Positions 1 to 10,321 are shown, counted from the stretch's first letter. The stretch: DNA of 64,000 nucleotides from Meconema thalassinum (GCA_946902985.2 OX336396.1:234872297-234936296), one strand, 5' to 3'. The notes: generated by a model from the sequence alone, not told the origin. Translations and numbers: made by a program.

Positions 1-2
1 AA

Positions 3-182
3 ACAGGTCTTACACGTTGCGTTGTGTGTCGCCAATGTTGCCAGGTTGACCGTTCTGACTTTATTCACCGAACGCTTTTGAACACCATCCCAAAGGATGC
101 CTCCTTGCAATGTTTCCAGGACATGTATCGGCGATCTCAGCATTGCATAGTTACGGGAGGGGACTACTTCGAAGGACAGTAG
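3..182 (+). CDS. Mariner-family transposase, C-terminal end (runs in from the left edge)
   Basis: An uninterrupted frame from base 3 to the TAG at 180-182 encodes about 59 residues. It ends in a pattern (FQDMYRRSQ..C.....GDYFEG) that I recognise as the C-terminus of an arthropod mariner-like transposase, a nuclear cut-and-paste enzyme. The same ending recurs twice in the rearranged mariner at 39.2-41.4 kb, where it reads ITIHGDYFEG, so both belong to one family. Downstream, around 222-236, a short match to that element's terminal sequence (ACTATTCACCGAA) suggests the transposon end lies near 240. The catalytic region is outside the window, so it cannot be said whether this copy is intact. Confidence 0.65.
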   Translation, partial: TGLTRCVVCRQCCQVDRSDFIHRTLLNTIPKDASLQCFQDMYRRSQHCIVTGGDYFEGQ

Positions 183-312
183 GGTCACTGTCGTGTATTG
201 TTCATCTATGTTGATAGTACAGGACTATTCACCGAATTGTATTATCACAGGTTGTATATGAATATGGGAAGGCGTATAGTAGGAAGGTGCAGCAGTGCGA
301 TTGGCCGGATAA

Positions 313-423
313 GTTATCATTACTCAGCGAGCACACACGTCTCTGCTACTCCTAGTCTAGCTTCGATTTTGAAACGTGTACAATTCGTATTCTTTAGGAA
401 CAACCCTAGTAAATTTGGGGATT
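313..423 (+). repeat. Left member of a 111-bp direct repeat flanking a SINE
   Basis: This segment starts GTTATCATTACTCAGCGAG and ends AAATTTGGGGATT. It recurs at 858-968 with the same length and about 10 mismatches (roughly 91% identity). A SINE fills the space between the two copies. Far longer than an ordinary SINE target duplication. Confidence 0.9.
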
Positions 424-855
424 TATTTATTTACTTATTTATTTAGCGTATGGCTATTAGTGCTGGGAGTGTCCGAAGACATGTTCGGCTCGCCAGAGCT
501 TGTAGCTGCTTCTATGCGGACACCCATGGGGTGAGATACAAGTTCCGTTCAATTTCAAGTAGTTCCCACTTTCACTACCAGATGCCACAGACACCTTGTG
601 GTGAACGTTGGAACACTGATAGAGCGTTTCAACGAAATCTAACCAACAAATTTAGCTTCACCCAAGTATAATTAGTGGAAGGTTCTTCTACATGCCATAA
701 TTCTATGACATGGGACCGCCGGCTTTACCTCCCCTCCGAAGGAAGGCATACTGAAGGATTTAACGCTCTTAAAAATCCGATGACTTCGGCCGGGTTTGAA
801 CCCGCTTTCTTGGGAACAGCAGTTCAGCATGCTACCAACTACACCACCAAAGCCC
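424..855 (-). mobile_element. tRNA-headed SINE with (AAAT)n tail, minus strand
   Basis: On the minus strand the tRNA-like head lies near 855-775: a box-B-like GGGTTCAAACCC, with a head related to the SINE at 24.79 kb. The body follows and the tail near 424-444 is (AAAT)n. The body carries the CCATACGCTAAAT end module, also seen at 44.4-44.86 kb. The element is flanked exactly by the 111-bp direct repeats. No protein is encoded; such elements use Pol III and borrow LINE machinery. Confidence 0.75.
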
Positions 856-857
856 TA

Positions 858-968
858 GTTATCATTACTCAGCGAGCACAGACGTCTCTGCTGCTCCTCG
901 TCTAGCTTCGATATCGAAACGTGTACAATTCGTACTCTTAAAGAATAACCATAGTAAATTTGGGGATT
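858..968 (+). repeat. Right member of the 111-bp direct repeat
   Basis: Diverged copy of 313-423, equal in length, starting immediately after the SINE head. No further copy is visible beyond 968. Confidence 0.9.
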
Positions 969-989
969 AAAATGCTATCACAGATTTTC

Positions 990-1345
990 ACTTCGTTGCG
1001 TAGTGGCTAACATTATTAGCTGGCTCCGCGGACCCGGGTTCGATTCCTGGCTCTGCCAAGAAATGGAATCCTTGTCGGAGGGCTGGAATGGGGTACATTC
1101 AGCCTCGTGAGGCGAGTTAAATTCCTACCTCAGCCATCCTGGAAGTGCTTTTCCATGGTTTCCCACTTCTATTCCATGCATACAGTATGCCGGGATGGTA
1201 CCTAACTTAAGACCCCGGCCGCTCCTACCCAAGCACACAATAGTACAGACATCACAGGGACACAGGTTATCACACAACTTCTACAAGCATCCAAGCACAC
1301 GGGGCTACATGACCATGATGACGCAAAGCCCCTAAGAAATCAACA
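990..1345 (+). mobile_element. Chimeric tRNA-headed SINE
   Basis: The head (GCGTAGTGGCTAAC, box B GGGTTCGATTCC near 1036-1050) and the body match the SINE type at 10.3-10.8 and 23.85 kb. The 3' part (CACGGGGCTACATGACC ... AGCCCCTAAG, 1298-1335) matches instead the tail of the SINE type at 24.79-25.32 and 48.0-48.5 kb. It therefore looks like a head/tail chimera and ends in a CAA-rich tail. Confidence 0.65.
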
Positions 1346-1754
1346 ACAACAGCATTCCATGTTACCTGATCCACATGTTTCACCGAGATCACGACTTTGA
1401 ACTTCGGAATGTTACTTTCTCAGATATCACTCAGTGAGACCCATCTGATGAGGGATGTCGGCGTCGGTCTGCGTGAAGAAGATTTAGGACTGGCCACGCA
1501 AGGCGGTTCGAGGCGCATTTCATAGGCTACAATGAAAAAGAAACAAAATGATCCAACTGCGATATTTGAGACGCATGCTGAACAGCCAGAGTAATTCAAC
1601 AATGAATAAAAAAAAAACGTACAAAACTGCAGACCCGTGCTACAAGGAGAAATATATAGACATTTTGGGGCTACTAGTGTGGGCACAATACCGATGTCTT
1701 AGACTAGCGGCGAAATAAGGAAGCTTACCTCGGATAACTCTACTGAAAAAAAAA
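1346..1754. other. No recognisable feature
   Basis: Unique-looking sequence. An 88-codon open frame on the minus strand (1420-1686) shows no domain, and nothing supports it as coding. Confidence 0.5.
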
Positions 1755-1935
1755 GTGATGTTCTCCACATTTTCCAAAGGAGATTATTTGATGTGAACGT
1801 CCTCCAAAGGATGGCTTTTCAAGCCCATATTCTTCAACAGAGGACTTTCTCCGTTTAATGTCCTTATTCTCCGAAGGATGGCATTTAAAGTCCACATTCT
1901 CCAAAAGAGTTTCACATTTTCCAAAGGAAGATGTT
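1755..1935 (+). repeat. Degenerate minisatellite, unit about 38-40 bp
   Basis: About five imperfect units containing TCCACATTnTCCAAAGGA-like sequence. A related patch occurs at 3135-3300. Several short frames run through it but are broken by stops. Confidence 0.6.
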
Positions 1936-2391
1936 TGGAGGAGGGTCCAGCACAGCGGCGCGACCCATCGGTGGCTTCGACGCTAGACGCACTGAGCTTG
2001 AAAAGTTTCGAAACTAGCGGCCCATTACGTCATCGCATTGGCTGGTCGCAGCAGGCAAATGAGAGCGCTTTGATATTTCATGGACTGACAGCTTCAATGT
2101 GTACTGCGGGTAGGCAGAGTGATTTGCGTTAGAGACGTATGGAGACGATTTGGTTTGCTGTGGTTTCTATTCGACTTTCTCTGATTGTCTATCTATCGAA
2201 AAGAATATGTATCGTGGTACTAGAAGAAAAGAACGGGTGACAAGAAAGCTTGAAATAAAGGAAAAACAAAGAACTGGGCAACACAAAACTTCAGAACGTC
2301 TTCCAAACCTTAAAAATAGCATTTGGTTAGTATTGAAACCTATACTTGATGATCATGGGAATGACGTAAATTTTCTGTGCTGTACTAATAG
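1936..2391. other. Unassigned sequence
   Basis: GC-richer at 1940-2110, then AT-rich. A 94-codon frame (2150-2434) contains a basic stretch around MYRGTRRKERVTRKL, but its last third is antisense-type read-through of the SINE beginning near 2392, so I do not call it a gene. Confidence 0.4.
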
Positions 2392-2700
2392 GTCACCGAC
2401 AGCAGTGGCTACGCTGACTAAAGCGCAGCGTTAGGTCATGGGACCAAGCTCTCTGCTGACTCAGTAGACACATGGGTTCGAGCCTCACTGTCGGCCGTCC
2501 TTGAAATGGTTTTCCGTGGTTTCTCATTTTCAACACTAGACAAATGCTGGGACGGTACCTTCTGACAGGTCACGGCTGCTTCCTTCCACATCCTTGCCCA
2601 GTTTCATTCATCTTCATCCATTCCATAACTTATCCCGATGTGCAGGTCACCCACGGGCGTCGAAAAGAAAGACCTGCACTCAGCCTCTCAGGAGGCCACA
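2392..2700 (+). mobile_element. tRNA-headed SINE
   Basis: Starts with a long tRNA-related head, box B GGGTTCGAGCC near 2473. The conserved central core follows (TGGTTTTCCGTGGTTTC ... GGCAAATGCTGGGA, then GGTACCTTCTGACAGG). Antisense sister copy at 4669-5030; the two differ after the core. Confidence 0.75.
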
Positions 2701-3134
2701 CAACGTTTAAAAAAACGGTCATTCGGCACGTCGCACATTTTACTTTTGTTCCTTTTCAATTCACTTGATGTCTAAATACAGATGACAATTAGAGTTATAG
2801 TAAAGGCTGGGATTGTGTTTAATTTTTACATAGCAGTAAATATCTCTATTGTATTTCGGATTGAGATTAGCCAGTTTGAACTATACCAATAGCTTAGTGG
2901 TATTCGTATTGCTATCAATTCTGAATAGAAGTGTAAAACAAGCATTATGTTGTGCACGAGTTTTCAAGGTTACTCTGCCTGCTCGGCTCGTCCAGTGAGG
3001 TGGACTACGGTGGGCTTTGTAAATCCAGAGCTATGGGCCAGAATGCGACCGCGTTAGATGATAACGACATTGGACGGAATGGGCTACAAAAGTCCACGGT
3101 CTCGGATTGCGGCGCGATGGACCGCGCTGCAGGA
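2701..3134. other. No recognisable feature
   Basis: AT-rich to mixed sequence; open frames at 2952-3248 show no domain and overlap antisense frames. Confidence 0.5.
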
Positions 3135-3300
3135 CATTGGTTTGAAATCCACATACCCCAAAGGAGTATGAAGTCCACATTATTCAAAGGACAACATTTG
3201 AAGCTCACGTGTTCCAAAGTGAGACATACAGGTGTCTTGCCAAACTAACGAAGGATGGAAGGACAAACTCCCTAAAGGTGGACTCTGCTGCCGAAAGAAG
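3135..3300 (+). repeat. Second patch of the CCAAAGGA minisatellite
   Basis: Units such as AAGTCCACATTATTCAAAGG repeat at about 30-40 bp and resemble those at 1755-1935. Confidence 0.5.
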
Positions 3301-4190
3301 GACGTCTTGTCACCGTGTTTGTGTTTTGTGTTTTTTAGCCTACTTTCGATTTTTGCAAAACATGAAAGTAGACTTATGACATCAACACAGGGCGAAAAAA
3401 GTGTGTCTGTCTGTGTGTGGGTATGTGTGTGTGTGAGTGTGTGTGTGTGTGTGTGTGTGCATGTGTGTGTGTGAGTCTGTGTGTGTGTGTCTGTGTGTGT
3501 GTGTGAGTGTGTGTGCTCTGAATGTCTGTCCCCCCCTATCAATTCGAACACGGTGAATGCGAATTGAACGAAATTTGGTACAAAGGTAGCACTAGCAAAG
3601 GACACCTCAGTGTCATGTTTTATATCACCGCCATCTTTACTAAAACTGAATGGCGGCCACTCAAACGTTCAAAACGTAAAATCAAATAACGACTAACCAA
3701 ATCATCCGATCTCTACCAAGTTTGGTAACAACATACCTTCGTATAGGATGCGTCTTGTGACCAAACTACAAGGTCGTCCACCATACCATTTCAGGATGGC
3801 GGCCGTGCGAATTATGCAAACTTTATAATCCATATCATGGGACCCACCAGTTCCGATTATCGAGCCGAGAATCGTTTTAACTGTTCTAAAGGAAGAGGCA
3901 CGTTCGAAATTAAAAGTTTATTTTGTAATACTATTGTTCAGACGTGATTTTAAAAAGCTGAGCCGATTCGGTAATAAGACAAGATGGCAGCGGATATCTT
4001 GTGCCTGACTTATATTTCACTAATTTGAGTATTGCATGCAATATAGCGTACTGATACAAAATAAATAAACTTTGTATGAAATGCTTTATATATAAATAAT
4101 ATACTCCAGTGATGAAATCGTTTAGTATAAATCGTTATTTGCTAGCAAGTTCTATGTAAGTCATTTTATATAGAACGATATTCGTTGACA

Positions 4191-4266
4191 CAATTAGCTC
4201 AGTGGTAGAGCGTTAGCCTATCGCTCAAATGCTTATGGTTCAAACCCGATCAGAGCTATTTTTTTT
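4191..4266 (+). ncRNA. tRNA-like Pol III unit inside Helentron-like family B
   Basis: Contains box A TAGCTCAGTGG, box B GGTTCAAACCC at normal spacing, and a run of T directly after the 3' side (4258-4266), a Pol III stop. The anticodon and acceptor stems pair poorly in this copy. The homologous position in copy 2 (8384-8466) has acceptor-like TGGCAC/GTGTCA. It is shared by both copies, so it is part of the element and not a separate insertion. A transcribed RNA is possible, not shown. Confidence 0.5.
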
Positions 4267-4668
4267 TGCTTGAAATGTTATATGTTTATTGTTTTGTAAT
4301 GACTCAGATGTTTTAAAATTAAGCGTTATATTGTGCATATTATGGTGTAAAATATATATTTAATTAAAACATAATTTGCCAGCAGATTTACTCGAGACAT
4401 CTAGCTGCCAAAAAGGTAACTGCACGCCGCTACTTATTAACTTCCAGATTTTATTGAAAAGTTTCTTCTTCTGGCCGCTAGAATGCACTCGCTCTGTTAG
4501 GATTATATTGTTCGATATTTCACCACTAGATGTCACGACTAGTCTACGTGGGGCTCCATTGATTACTATACCATTGGCATTCTATGCGCATCGAATTTGA
4601 AGAATGACAAGATGATACTACGATACATTTTTACTTCTTATTTTAAAGGGTTTGTAACAGCCTATTGT

Positions 4669-5030
4669 ATGTCTACCCCTTATTATTCCCGTTTTCTAAC
4701 GGGGTCGGGGATGAGATGCGATGGAAGTCTTTGTGGCGATGATTTTTACGGCCGGATGCCCTTCCTGACGCCAACCTCATGAGAGGAGTTAATGAGAGAT
4801 GAAATTAATGATGGTGAATGAAACTGGGCAAGGATGTGGAAGGAAGCGGCCGTGGCCTGTCAGAAGGTACCGTCCCAGCATTTGCCTGGTGTTGAAAATG
4901 GGAAACCACGGAAAACCATTTCAAGGACGGCCGACGGTGGGGCTCGAACCCACGCGTCTACCGAGTCAGCAGAGAGCTTGGCCCCATGACCTAATGCTGA
5001 GCTTTAGCCAGCGTAGCCACTACTGTCGGT
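4669..5030 (-). mobile_element. SINE inserted into Helentron-like B copy 1
   Basis: Flanked by CCTATTGT at 4661-4668 and 5031-5038, with an uninterrupted site in copy 2 (around 8860-8875), so insertion and target duplication are direct. Head and core match the SINE at 2392. The 3' portion contains GGGCATCCGGCCGTAAAAAT on the minus strand. Confidence 0.9.
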
Positions 5031-5312
5031 CCTATTGTGCGTTATTTGAAAATGTTAATTGAAGTAAAGAACAAAACGATTTCACATAGTATCTGAACTC
5101 TACCGTTGGTGCTAGTTCAGGATATTAATTAATACTTTTATTTCAGCCAAATAGCAATCGAAAATATCCACATAGTTGGTATACACACGTCTCTGTAGGG
5201 TCATGGAAAGATTTGTTAATTCAATTAGGGTTGTGAAAGTCATACGCAGCCAGACGTGTAAAGACATGCCTCAACTCAAAGTTGGATGTTGCCCGCGTCA
5301 GGCCGATTATGT

Positions 5313-5558
5313 AATAATAATAATAATAATAATAATGTTATTGGTTTTACGTCCCTTTTAACTACTGTTGCTTTTAGAGACGCCGGGGAGCCAGAATTTT
5401 GTCCCGAAGGGGATCTTTAACGTGCCAGTAAATCTACTAACACGGCTCCCTCGCATTTGTGCACCCTCAAATGTCAGCTGACTGCGCCAGGATACGAACC
5501 TGAAACATACGGTCCAGCAAGCGAGAACGTTACCGCTGAGCCACGCCGCCAGTCCGGT
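5313..5558 (-). mobile_element. SINE with (TTA)n-type tail, shared by both family B copies
   Basis: Target duplication CGATTATGT at 5304-5312 and 5559-5567. The tRNA-like head on the minus strand starts near 5558 (GGCGGCGTGGCTCAGCGG) and the tail is the (AAT)n at 5313-5335. The same insertion at the same site occurs in copy 2 (9349-9591), so it predates the split of the two copies. Confidence 0.85.
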
Positions 5559-5802
5559 CGATTATGTCTGCAGATCCATAACATTCTTTAGATACTTCTT
5601 ATCTTTCTTTCTTTCTTTCTTTCTTTCTTCAATGATGGTAGCAGTTTTTATCTAGGTTGTGGCGTTTGGTAGAGGTAAATCGTTTCTAAGGTCTTCAACA
5701 AAGAATAGTTCTATTATACTCTTTGATAATAACAACGAGTTATAACTATACTCATACATTTAGGAGAAAGTAGGCTATATGTTCTTTACTGAACATCTTG
5801 TT

Positions 5803-6145
5803 TAGCATATGGCTTTAATTCCGTGAGTGTCCGAGGACATGTTCGGCTTGCCAGATTTTGTAGCTGCTTCTGGACACCCATGGGGTGAGCTACACGTACC
5901 GCCGAGTGTGGAGTGTTGTCAGGGGAGGAAAGTGTGATTGCAAGGACAAGGCACTGGAAGGTAGCGGCTGTGGCCTAAAGTTAGGGACTAACCCTGGCAT
6001 TTGCCTGGAAGGAAGATGAGAAACCACAGATGACCATCTTCAAGGTTGCTAGCGGGGGGATTCGAACCTCCTCGCCTCCCGGATGTGAGAGACTGCCTGC
6101 AGCCACGCCGTAACGACCATGGCTCACTCACCCGGTTCTGGTCAC
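5803..6145 (-). mobile_element. Chimeric SINE abutting Helentron B copy 1
   Basis: On the minus strand the head lies near 6140-6050 (box B GGTTCGAATCC). The shared central core follows (GGCAAATGCCAGGG ... GGCCACAGCCGC), then the CGGACACTC/CCATATGC end module found at 424-560 and 44.69-44.8 kb. The tail side abuts the CTTGTT end of the Helentron. Confidence 0.6.
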
Positions 6146-6880
6146 ACTAATTGATAGTGATGTTACAATCTCAATCATATATAAAATCCAGAATCAGAAT
6201 CTGACAGAACAGAATTCTGAATATCTCTTAATCTAACGATTACTGGTATCCTTTATGGAATAACATGAGATAAAGTAGCCAGGGGAGCGAATTTATACCC
6301 GCATAAAGGAAGCAAAAGAGGCTATTTACATCCACACCACGGGGTCGATTTCAACTGCAAGCATAGATTTTGTTAGTATATCAAGGGATTGTAGGGAGAC
6401 ACATTTATGACCACAATCTTGATAAAGTATGTATATGTCCCAGTTTCGTATTCAAATACAGGTATGTAGGTTTACCCTTCAAAATGAAATATTTTATTTC
6501 ACTATGGAGGATAAAAACAGTTGTGCCATGCATGCAGTTAGAAATGTTTTTCATGTTTGAGATGGCTAAAGTGATAAGTATGGTAACTACTATGTGAAAC
6601 GCGAACCAGGTACAGCACAATGCATGAATATGTATAAAATTATAGATAGGGTGAACCTTAAATTTACATACGTAAAAATTATTGAAAATGGTTCAATCAG
6701 ACTCGTAATCCTTCAAGCGATAAGATATTATCTTGTCCATACAAACCAATACAATGGAACAGTGGATAATTCGTATATCGCTTACATTGTCTCATATGTG
6801 TATAGCAAAATATTGGTAGACTACAGTATTTACAATAGGTATGAACATGATATAGGAGCAAAGCTGCGTAACAAAGTATT
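6146..6880. other. AT-rich sequence, nothing recognised
   Basis: No repeat family seen elsewhere in the window and no supported coding frame. A 166-codon frame starting at 6594 runs on into the SINE after 6881 and is not credible. Confidence 0.5.
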
Positions 6881-7072
6881 AATTAAGACCGGCCATGGTC
6901 CAATGCTGGCTTCGGGTGAGAGTGGGTTCGAATCCCACCTCGGCCGTCCTGAAAATGATTTTCAGTGGTTTCCCATTTTCATCCTCAGGCAAATGCTGGG
7001 ACGGTTCCTTTTAACAGGTCCACGACCGACTTCCTTCCAAAATCCCTTTCGTGACCCTTCCTTAACTTTTAA
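6881..7072 (+). mobile_element. tRNA-headed SINE, shortened
   Basis: Box B GGGTTCGAATCCC near 6921, then the conserved core (TGGTTTCCCATTTTCATC, GGCAAATGCTGGGACGG). It runs directly into an (AAT)n tract and a second SINE in opposite orientation. Confidence 0.65.
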
Positions 7073-7456
7073 CTATAATAATAATATCGTATAGCCTCGG
7101 GTACCGGGTTTAAGTATTTTATTTGCACCCGGAGGACAGCTTGAATGTCGAATTTTATCGTTTCTTGGAACTCTATGAAAGTTAAGAAGGTGGGATATCT
7201 AAGCTCCTGGACACTATAGCGCTTTCTAGTAGAGAATGGGGGAACTTAATGTTGGCGGAAAATCCCGAGATGAATGTTGTCATTATGAACACGGCCTACT
7301 GAATTAAAATGGGTTCCTTAACACGCCAACTACGTATGACATGAAAGTCGAAATTTTTGTCGTCTTTCAAAAATCACTTACCACGGCCAGGAGCGATCCT
7401 GCAAGCTTGGGGTTGGTAGTCCAATACGATAACCACTCACACACCGTGGCAAGCCC
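7073..7456 (-). mobile_element. SINE with (TAT)n-type tail, minus strand
   Basis: The tail is AATAATAATATCG; then GCCTCGGGTACC; the body includes GTTGGCGGAAAATCCCGAG; the tRNA-like head is near 7380-7456 (GTGTGTGAGTGGTTATCG on the minus strand). Relatives at 10807-11110 and 24128-24640. Confidence 0.7.
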
Positions 7457-8383
7457 CTTTTAACTATGGAAGTACGTTTTCTATGACATCGACATGGATG
7501 TGAGGTCTCAAACACCGCTTCTAATTAATATTACTATGGGAGAGACAGTTAGTGAGAAAACTCACTGGTTAATGAGCCTACTTTCGATTTTGGCAAAAAA
7601 ATGAAAGTAGACTTATGAGATCACTACAGGGCCAAAAATTGTGTGTCTGTCTGTGTGTGTGTATGTGTGTGTGTGTGACTCTGTGTGTGTGTGTGTGTGT
7701 GTGTGAGTGTGTGTACTCTGAATGTCTGTCCCCCCTATCAATTCGAACACGGTGAAACCGAATTGAACGAAATTTGGTACAGAGGTAGAACAAGCAAAGG
7801 GCACCTCAGTGTCATGTTTTATATCGCCGCCATCTTTACCAAAACGGAATGGCGGCCACTCAAAAGTTCAAAACGTAAAATCAAATAGCGACTAACCAAA
7901 TTATCCGATCTCTACCAAATTTGGTAATAACATACCTTCATATAGGACGCGTCTTGGGACCAAACTACAAAGTCATCCGCCGTACCATTTCAGGATGGCG
8001 GCCGTGCGAATTATGCAAACTTTATAATCCATATCATGGGACCCACCAGTTCCGATTATCGAGCCGAGAATCGATTTAACTGTTCTAAAGGAAGAGGCAC
8101 GTTCGAAATTAAAAGTTTATTTTGTAATACTATAGTGCAGAAGTGATTTTCAAAAGCTGAGCCGTCTCGGTAAGAAGACAAGATGGCAGCGGATATCTTG
8201 TGCCTGACTTATATTTCACTAATTTGAGTATCGCATGCAATATAGCGTACTGATACAAAATAAATAAACTTTGTATGAAATGCTTTATATATAAATAATA
8301 TACTCCAATGATGAAATCGTTAGGTCTAAATCATTATTTGCTAACAAGTTATATGTAAGTCATTTTTATATAGATCAATGTCC

Positions 8384-8466
8384 GTTGGCACAAATGGGTC
8401 CGTGGTAAAGCGTTGGTCTATCATTCATATGCCTATGGTTCAAACCCTTTCAGTGTCAGGTTTTTT
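8384..8466 (+). ncRNA. tRNA-like unit, second copy
   Basis: Homologous to 4191-4266. The acceptor-like TGGCAC and GTGTCA pair, box B GGTTCAAACCC is intact, box A is decayed, and a T6 run follows at about 8461. Confidence 0.4.
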
Positions 8467-8919
8467 GCTTGAAATTTTACATATTTGTTGCTTTGTAATG
8501 ACTCAGACGTTTTAAAATTAAGCGTTATATTGTGCATATTACGGTGCAAAACATATATTTAATTAAAACATAATTCGCCAGCAGATTTGCTCGAGACATC
8601 TAGCAGGCAAAAAGGTAACTGCACGCCGGCCTACTTATTAACTTCCAGATTTTATTGAAAAGTTTCTTCTTATGGCCGCTAGAATGCACTCGCCCTGTTA
8701 GGATTATATTGTTCGATATTTCTCCACTAGATTTCACGACGGGTCTACATGGGACTCCATTGATAGTATACCATTGGCATTCTATGCGCATCGAATTTGA
8801 AGAATGACAAGATGATACTATGATACATTTGTACTTCTTATTTTAAAGGGTTTGTAACAGCCTATTGTGCGCTATTTGAAAATGTTATTTGAAGTAAAGA
8901 ACAAAACGATTTCACATAG

Positions 8920-9116
8920 GGGGCGTGGTGGCTCAGCGGTCTAACAGTTTGCCTCTCATTAAGGCGGTCCGGGTTCGATTCCCGGTCAATGCATGTGAGA
9001 TTTTCGAAGTGAAATGCCATGTCCTGTGGTTCGGATTCCACGTAAAAAGGAGGTCCCGTGGCTCATGATCTCACGATTAACGGTCACGTTAAACTACAAG
9101 CTTCCTTCCTTCCTTT
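8920..9116 (+). mobile_element. 197-bp tRNA-derived SINE with CTTCC tail
   Basis: Head GGGCGTGGTGGCTCAGCGG with box B GGGTTCGATTCCC, body CATGTCCTGTGGTTCGG, tail CTTCCTTCCTTCCTTTG. The target duplication GATTTCACATAG (8908-8919 and 9117-9128) is perfect, and copy 1 of the host element is the empty site. Relatives at 14437 and 23505. Confidence 0.92.
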
Positions 9117-9348
9117 GATTTCACATAGTAACTGAATTCTAGCCGCTGGTGCTAGTTCAGTTTATTAATACTTTTATTTCAGGCAAATAGCAATCGAAAA
9201 TATCCACATAGTTTGTATACACACGTCTCTGTAGGGTCATGGAAAGATTTGTTAATTCAATTAGGGTTGTGAATGCCATGCACAAACAGACGTGTAAAGA
9301 CATGCCTCAACTCAAAGTTGGATGTTGCCCACGGCAGGTCGATTATGT

Positions 9349-9591
9349 AATAATAACAATAATAATAATGTTATTTGTTTTACGTCCCTTTTAACTACTG
9401 CTGCTTTTAGATACGCCGGGATGCCGGAATTTTGGCCCGAAGGGGATCTTTAACGTGCCAGTAAATCTACTGACACGGCTCCCTCGCATTTGTGCACCCT
9501 CAAATGCCAGCTGACTGCGTCAGGATACGAACCTGCAACCTAGGGCCCAGCATGCGAGAACGTTACCGCTGAGCCACGCAGCCAGTCCGGT
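9349..9591 (-). mobile_element. SINE shared with family B copy 1
   Basis: Orthologous within the element to 5313-5558, with CGATTATGT at 9340-9348 and 9592-9600. Confidence 0.85.
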
Positions 9592-10001
9592 CGATTATGT
9601 CTCCAGTTCCTTAACATTCTTGAGATACTTCTTATCTATCTTTCTTCAATGATGGTAGTAGTTTTTTCTAGGTTGTGGCGTTTGGTAGAGGTAAATAGTT
9701 TCTAAGGTCTTCAACCAAGAAATGATTCTATTATACTCTTCGATAATAACAACGAGTTATAACTATACTCATACATTTAGGAGAAAGTAGGCCATATGTT
9801 CTTTACTGAACATCTTGTTTTATTTGAATAATTTCACTTTTAAGAACCCATTAGTCCAATAATACAGTATATTTCGTTTGTTGATTTATAGATCTGATAT
9901 ATCTTCAGAATAATGTCTATAAAATTTGAGTTACTTAGATTACACAAATTATTTTTAATAGTAAGTACAGTATATTATTTTCACTATCAACAAAACTGAA
10001 A

Positions 10002-10276
10002 CCTAGTTGGTTGGTTCGTTCCTCAGTTTAGGGGCTGCCACAACGTGGTCATGTAGCCCCATGTACTTTGGGTGTGTGTGGAATATGTCTGATAACCGGT
10101 ATTAATTGTGATGGCTGTATTAGTGTGTGTTAACTGTAATTCAGGTAAGGACTGCAAACGATCAATTTCAAGTAGTTCCGACGTTTTCTACCAAATGCTA
10201 CCGTCAACGACACATAGCCGTGAACTTGGCTAATAGATGCCACCACTACTGGCACCTGGTGGCGAACGTTGGAACT
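10002..10276 (-). mobile_element. SINE 3' fragment (AACC-tail type)
   Basis: Minus-strand tail AACCAACCAACTAG, then GGGGCTACATGACCACG and the body up to the GTTCCAACGTTCGCC region, where it stops at an (AAT)n tract (10277-10321). The tRNA head is missing. Confidence 0.7.
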
Positions 10277-10321
10277 ATAATAATAATAATAATGATAATA
10301 ATAATAATAATCTTTTCTTCT

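Larger units (their letters stand above)
3333..5802 (+). mobile_element. Helentron-like element, family B copy 1 (non-autonomous)
   Basis: The 5' end has AGCCTACTTTC followed by its near-complement (GAAAGTAGACT). A (GT)n/(GTCT) microsatellite lies at about 3397-3510, then CCCCCCTATCAATTCGAAC and long non-coding sequence. The 3' end has GAGAAAGTAGGCT (5764-5776), a stem-loop ATGTTC-TTTACT-GAACAT (5779-5796) and CTTGTT. This is the documented layout of DINE-1/Helentron-associated elements: subterminal inverted repeats, 5' microsatellite, 3' stem-loop. No Rep or helicase is encoded, so it would depend on an autonomous relative. It carries a tRNA-like unit and two SINE insertions listed separately. 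Confidence 0.75.
7574..9819 (+). mobile_element. Helentron-like element, family B copy 2 (non-autonomous)
   Basis: Same architecture as copy 1: AGCCTACTTTC hairpin at the start, a GT microsatellite (7640-7720), CCCCCTATCAATTCGAAC, the tRNA-like unit, GAGAAAGTAGGC near 9781, a stem-loop ATGTTC/GAACAT and CTTGTT. Aligned with copy 1 it lacks the 4669-5030 SINE, carries the same (AAT)n SINE, and has its own 197-bp SINE. Confidence 0.75.

Noticed and set aside
3180..3605. 141-codon His/Thr-rich frame on the minus strand
   Set aside because: It is the antisense of the GT microsatellite at the 5' end of Helentron B copy 1.
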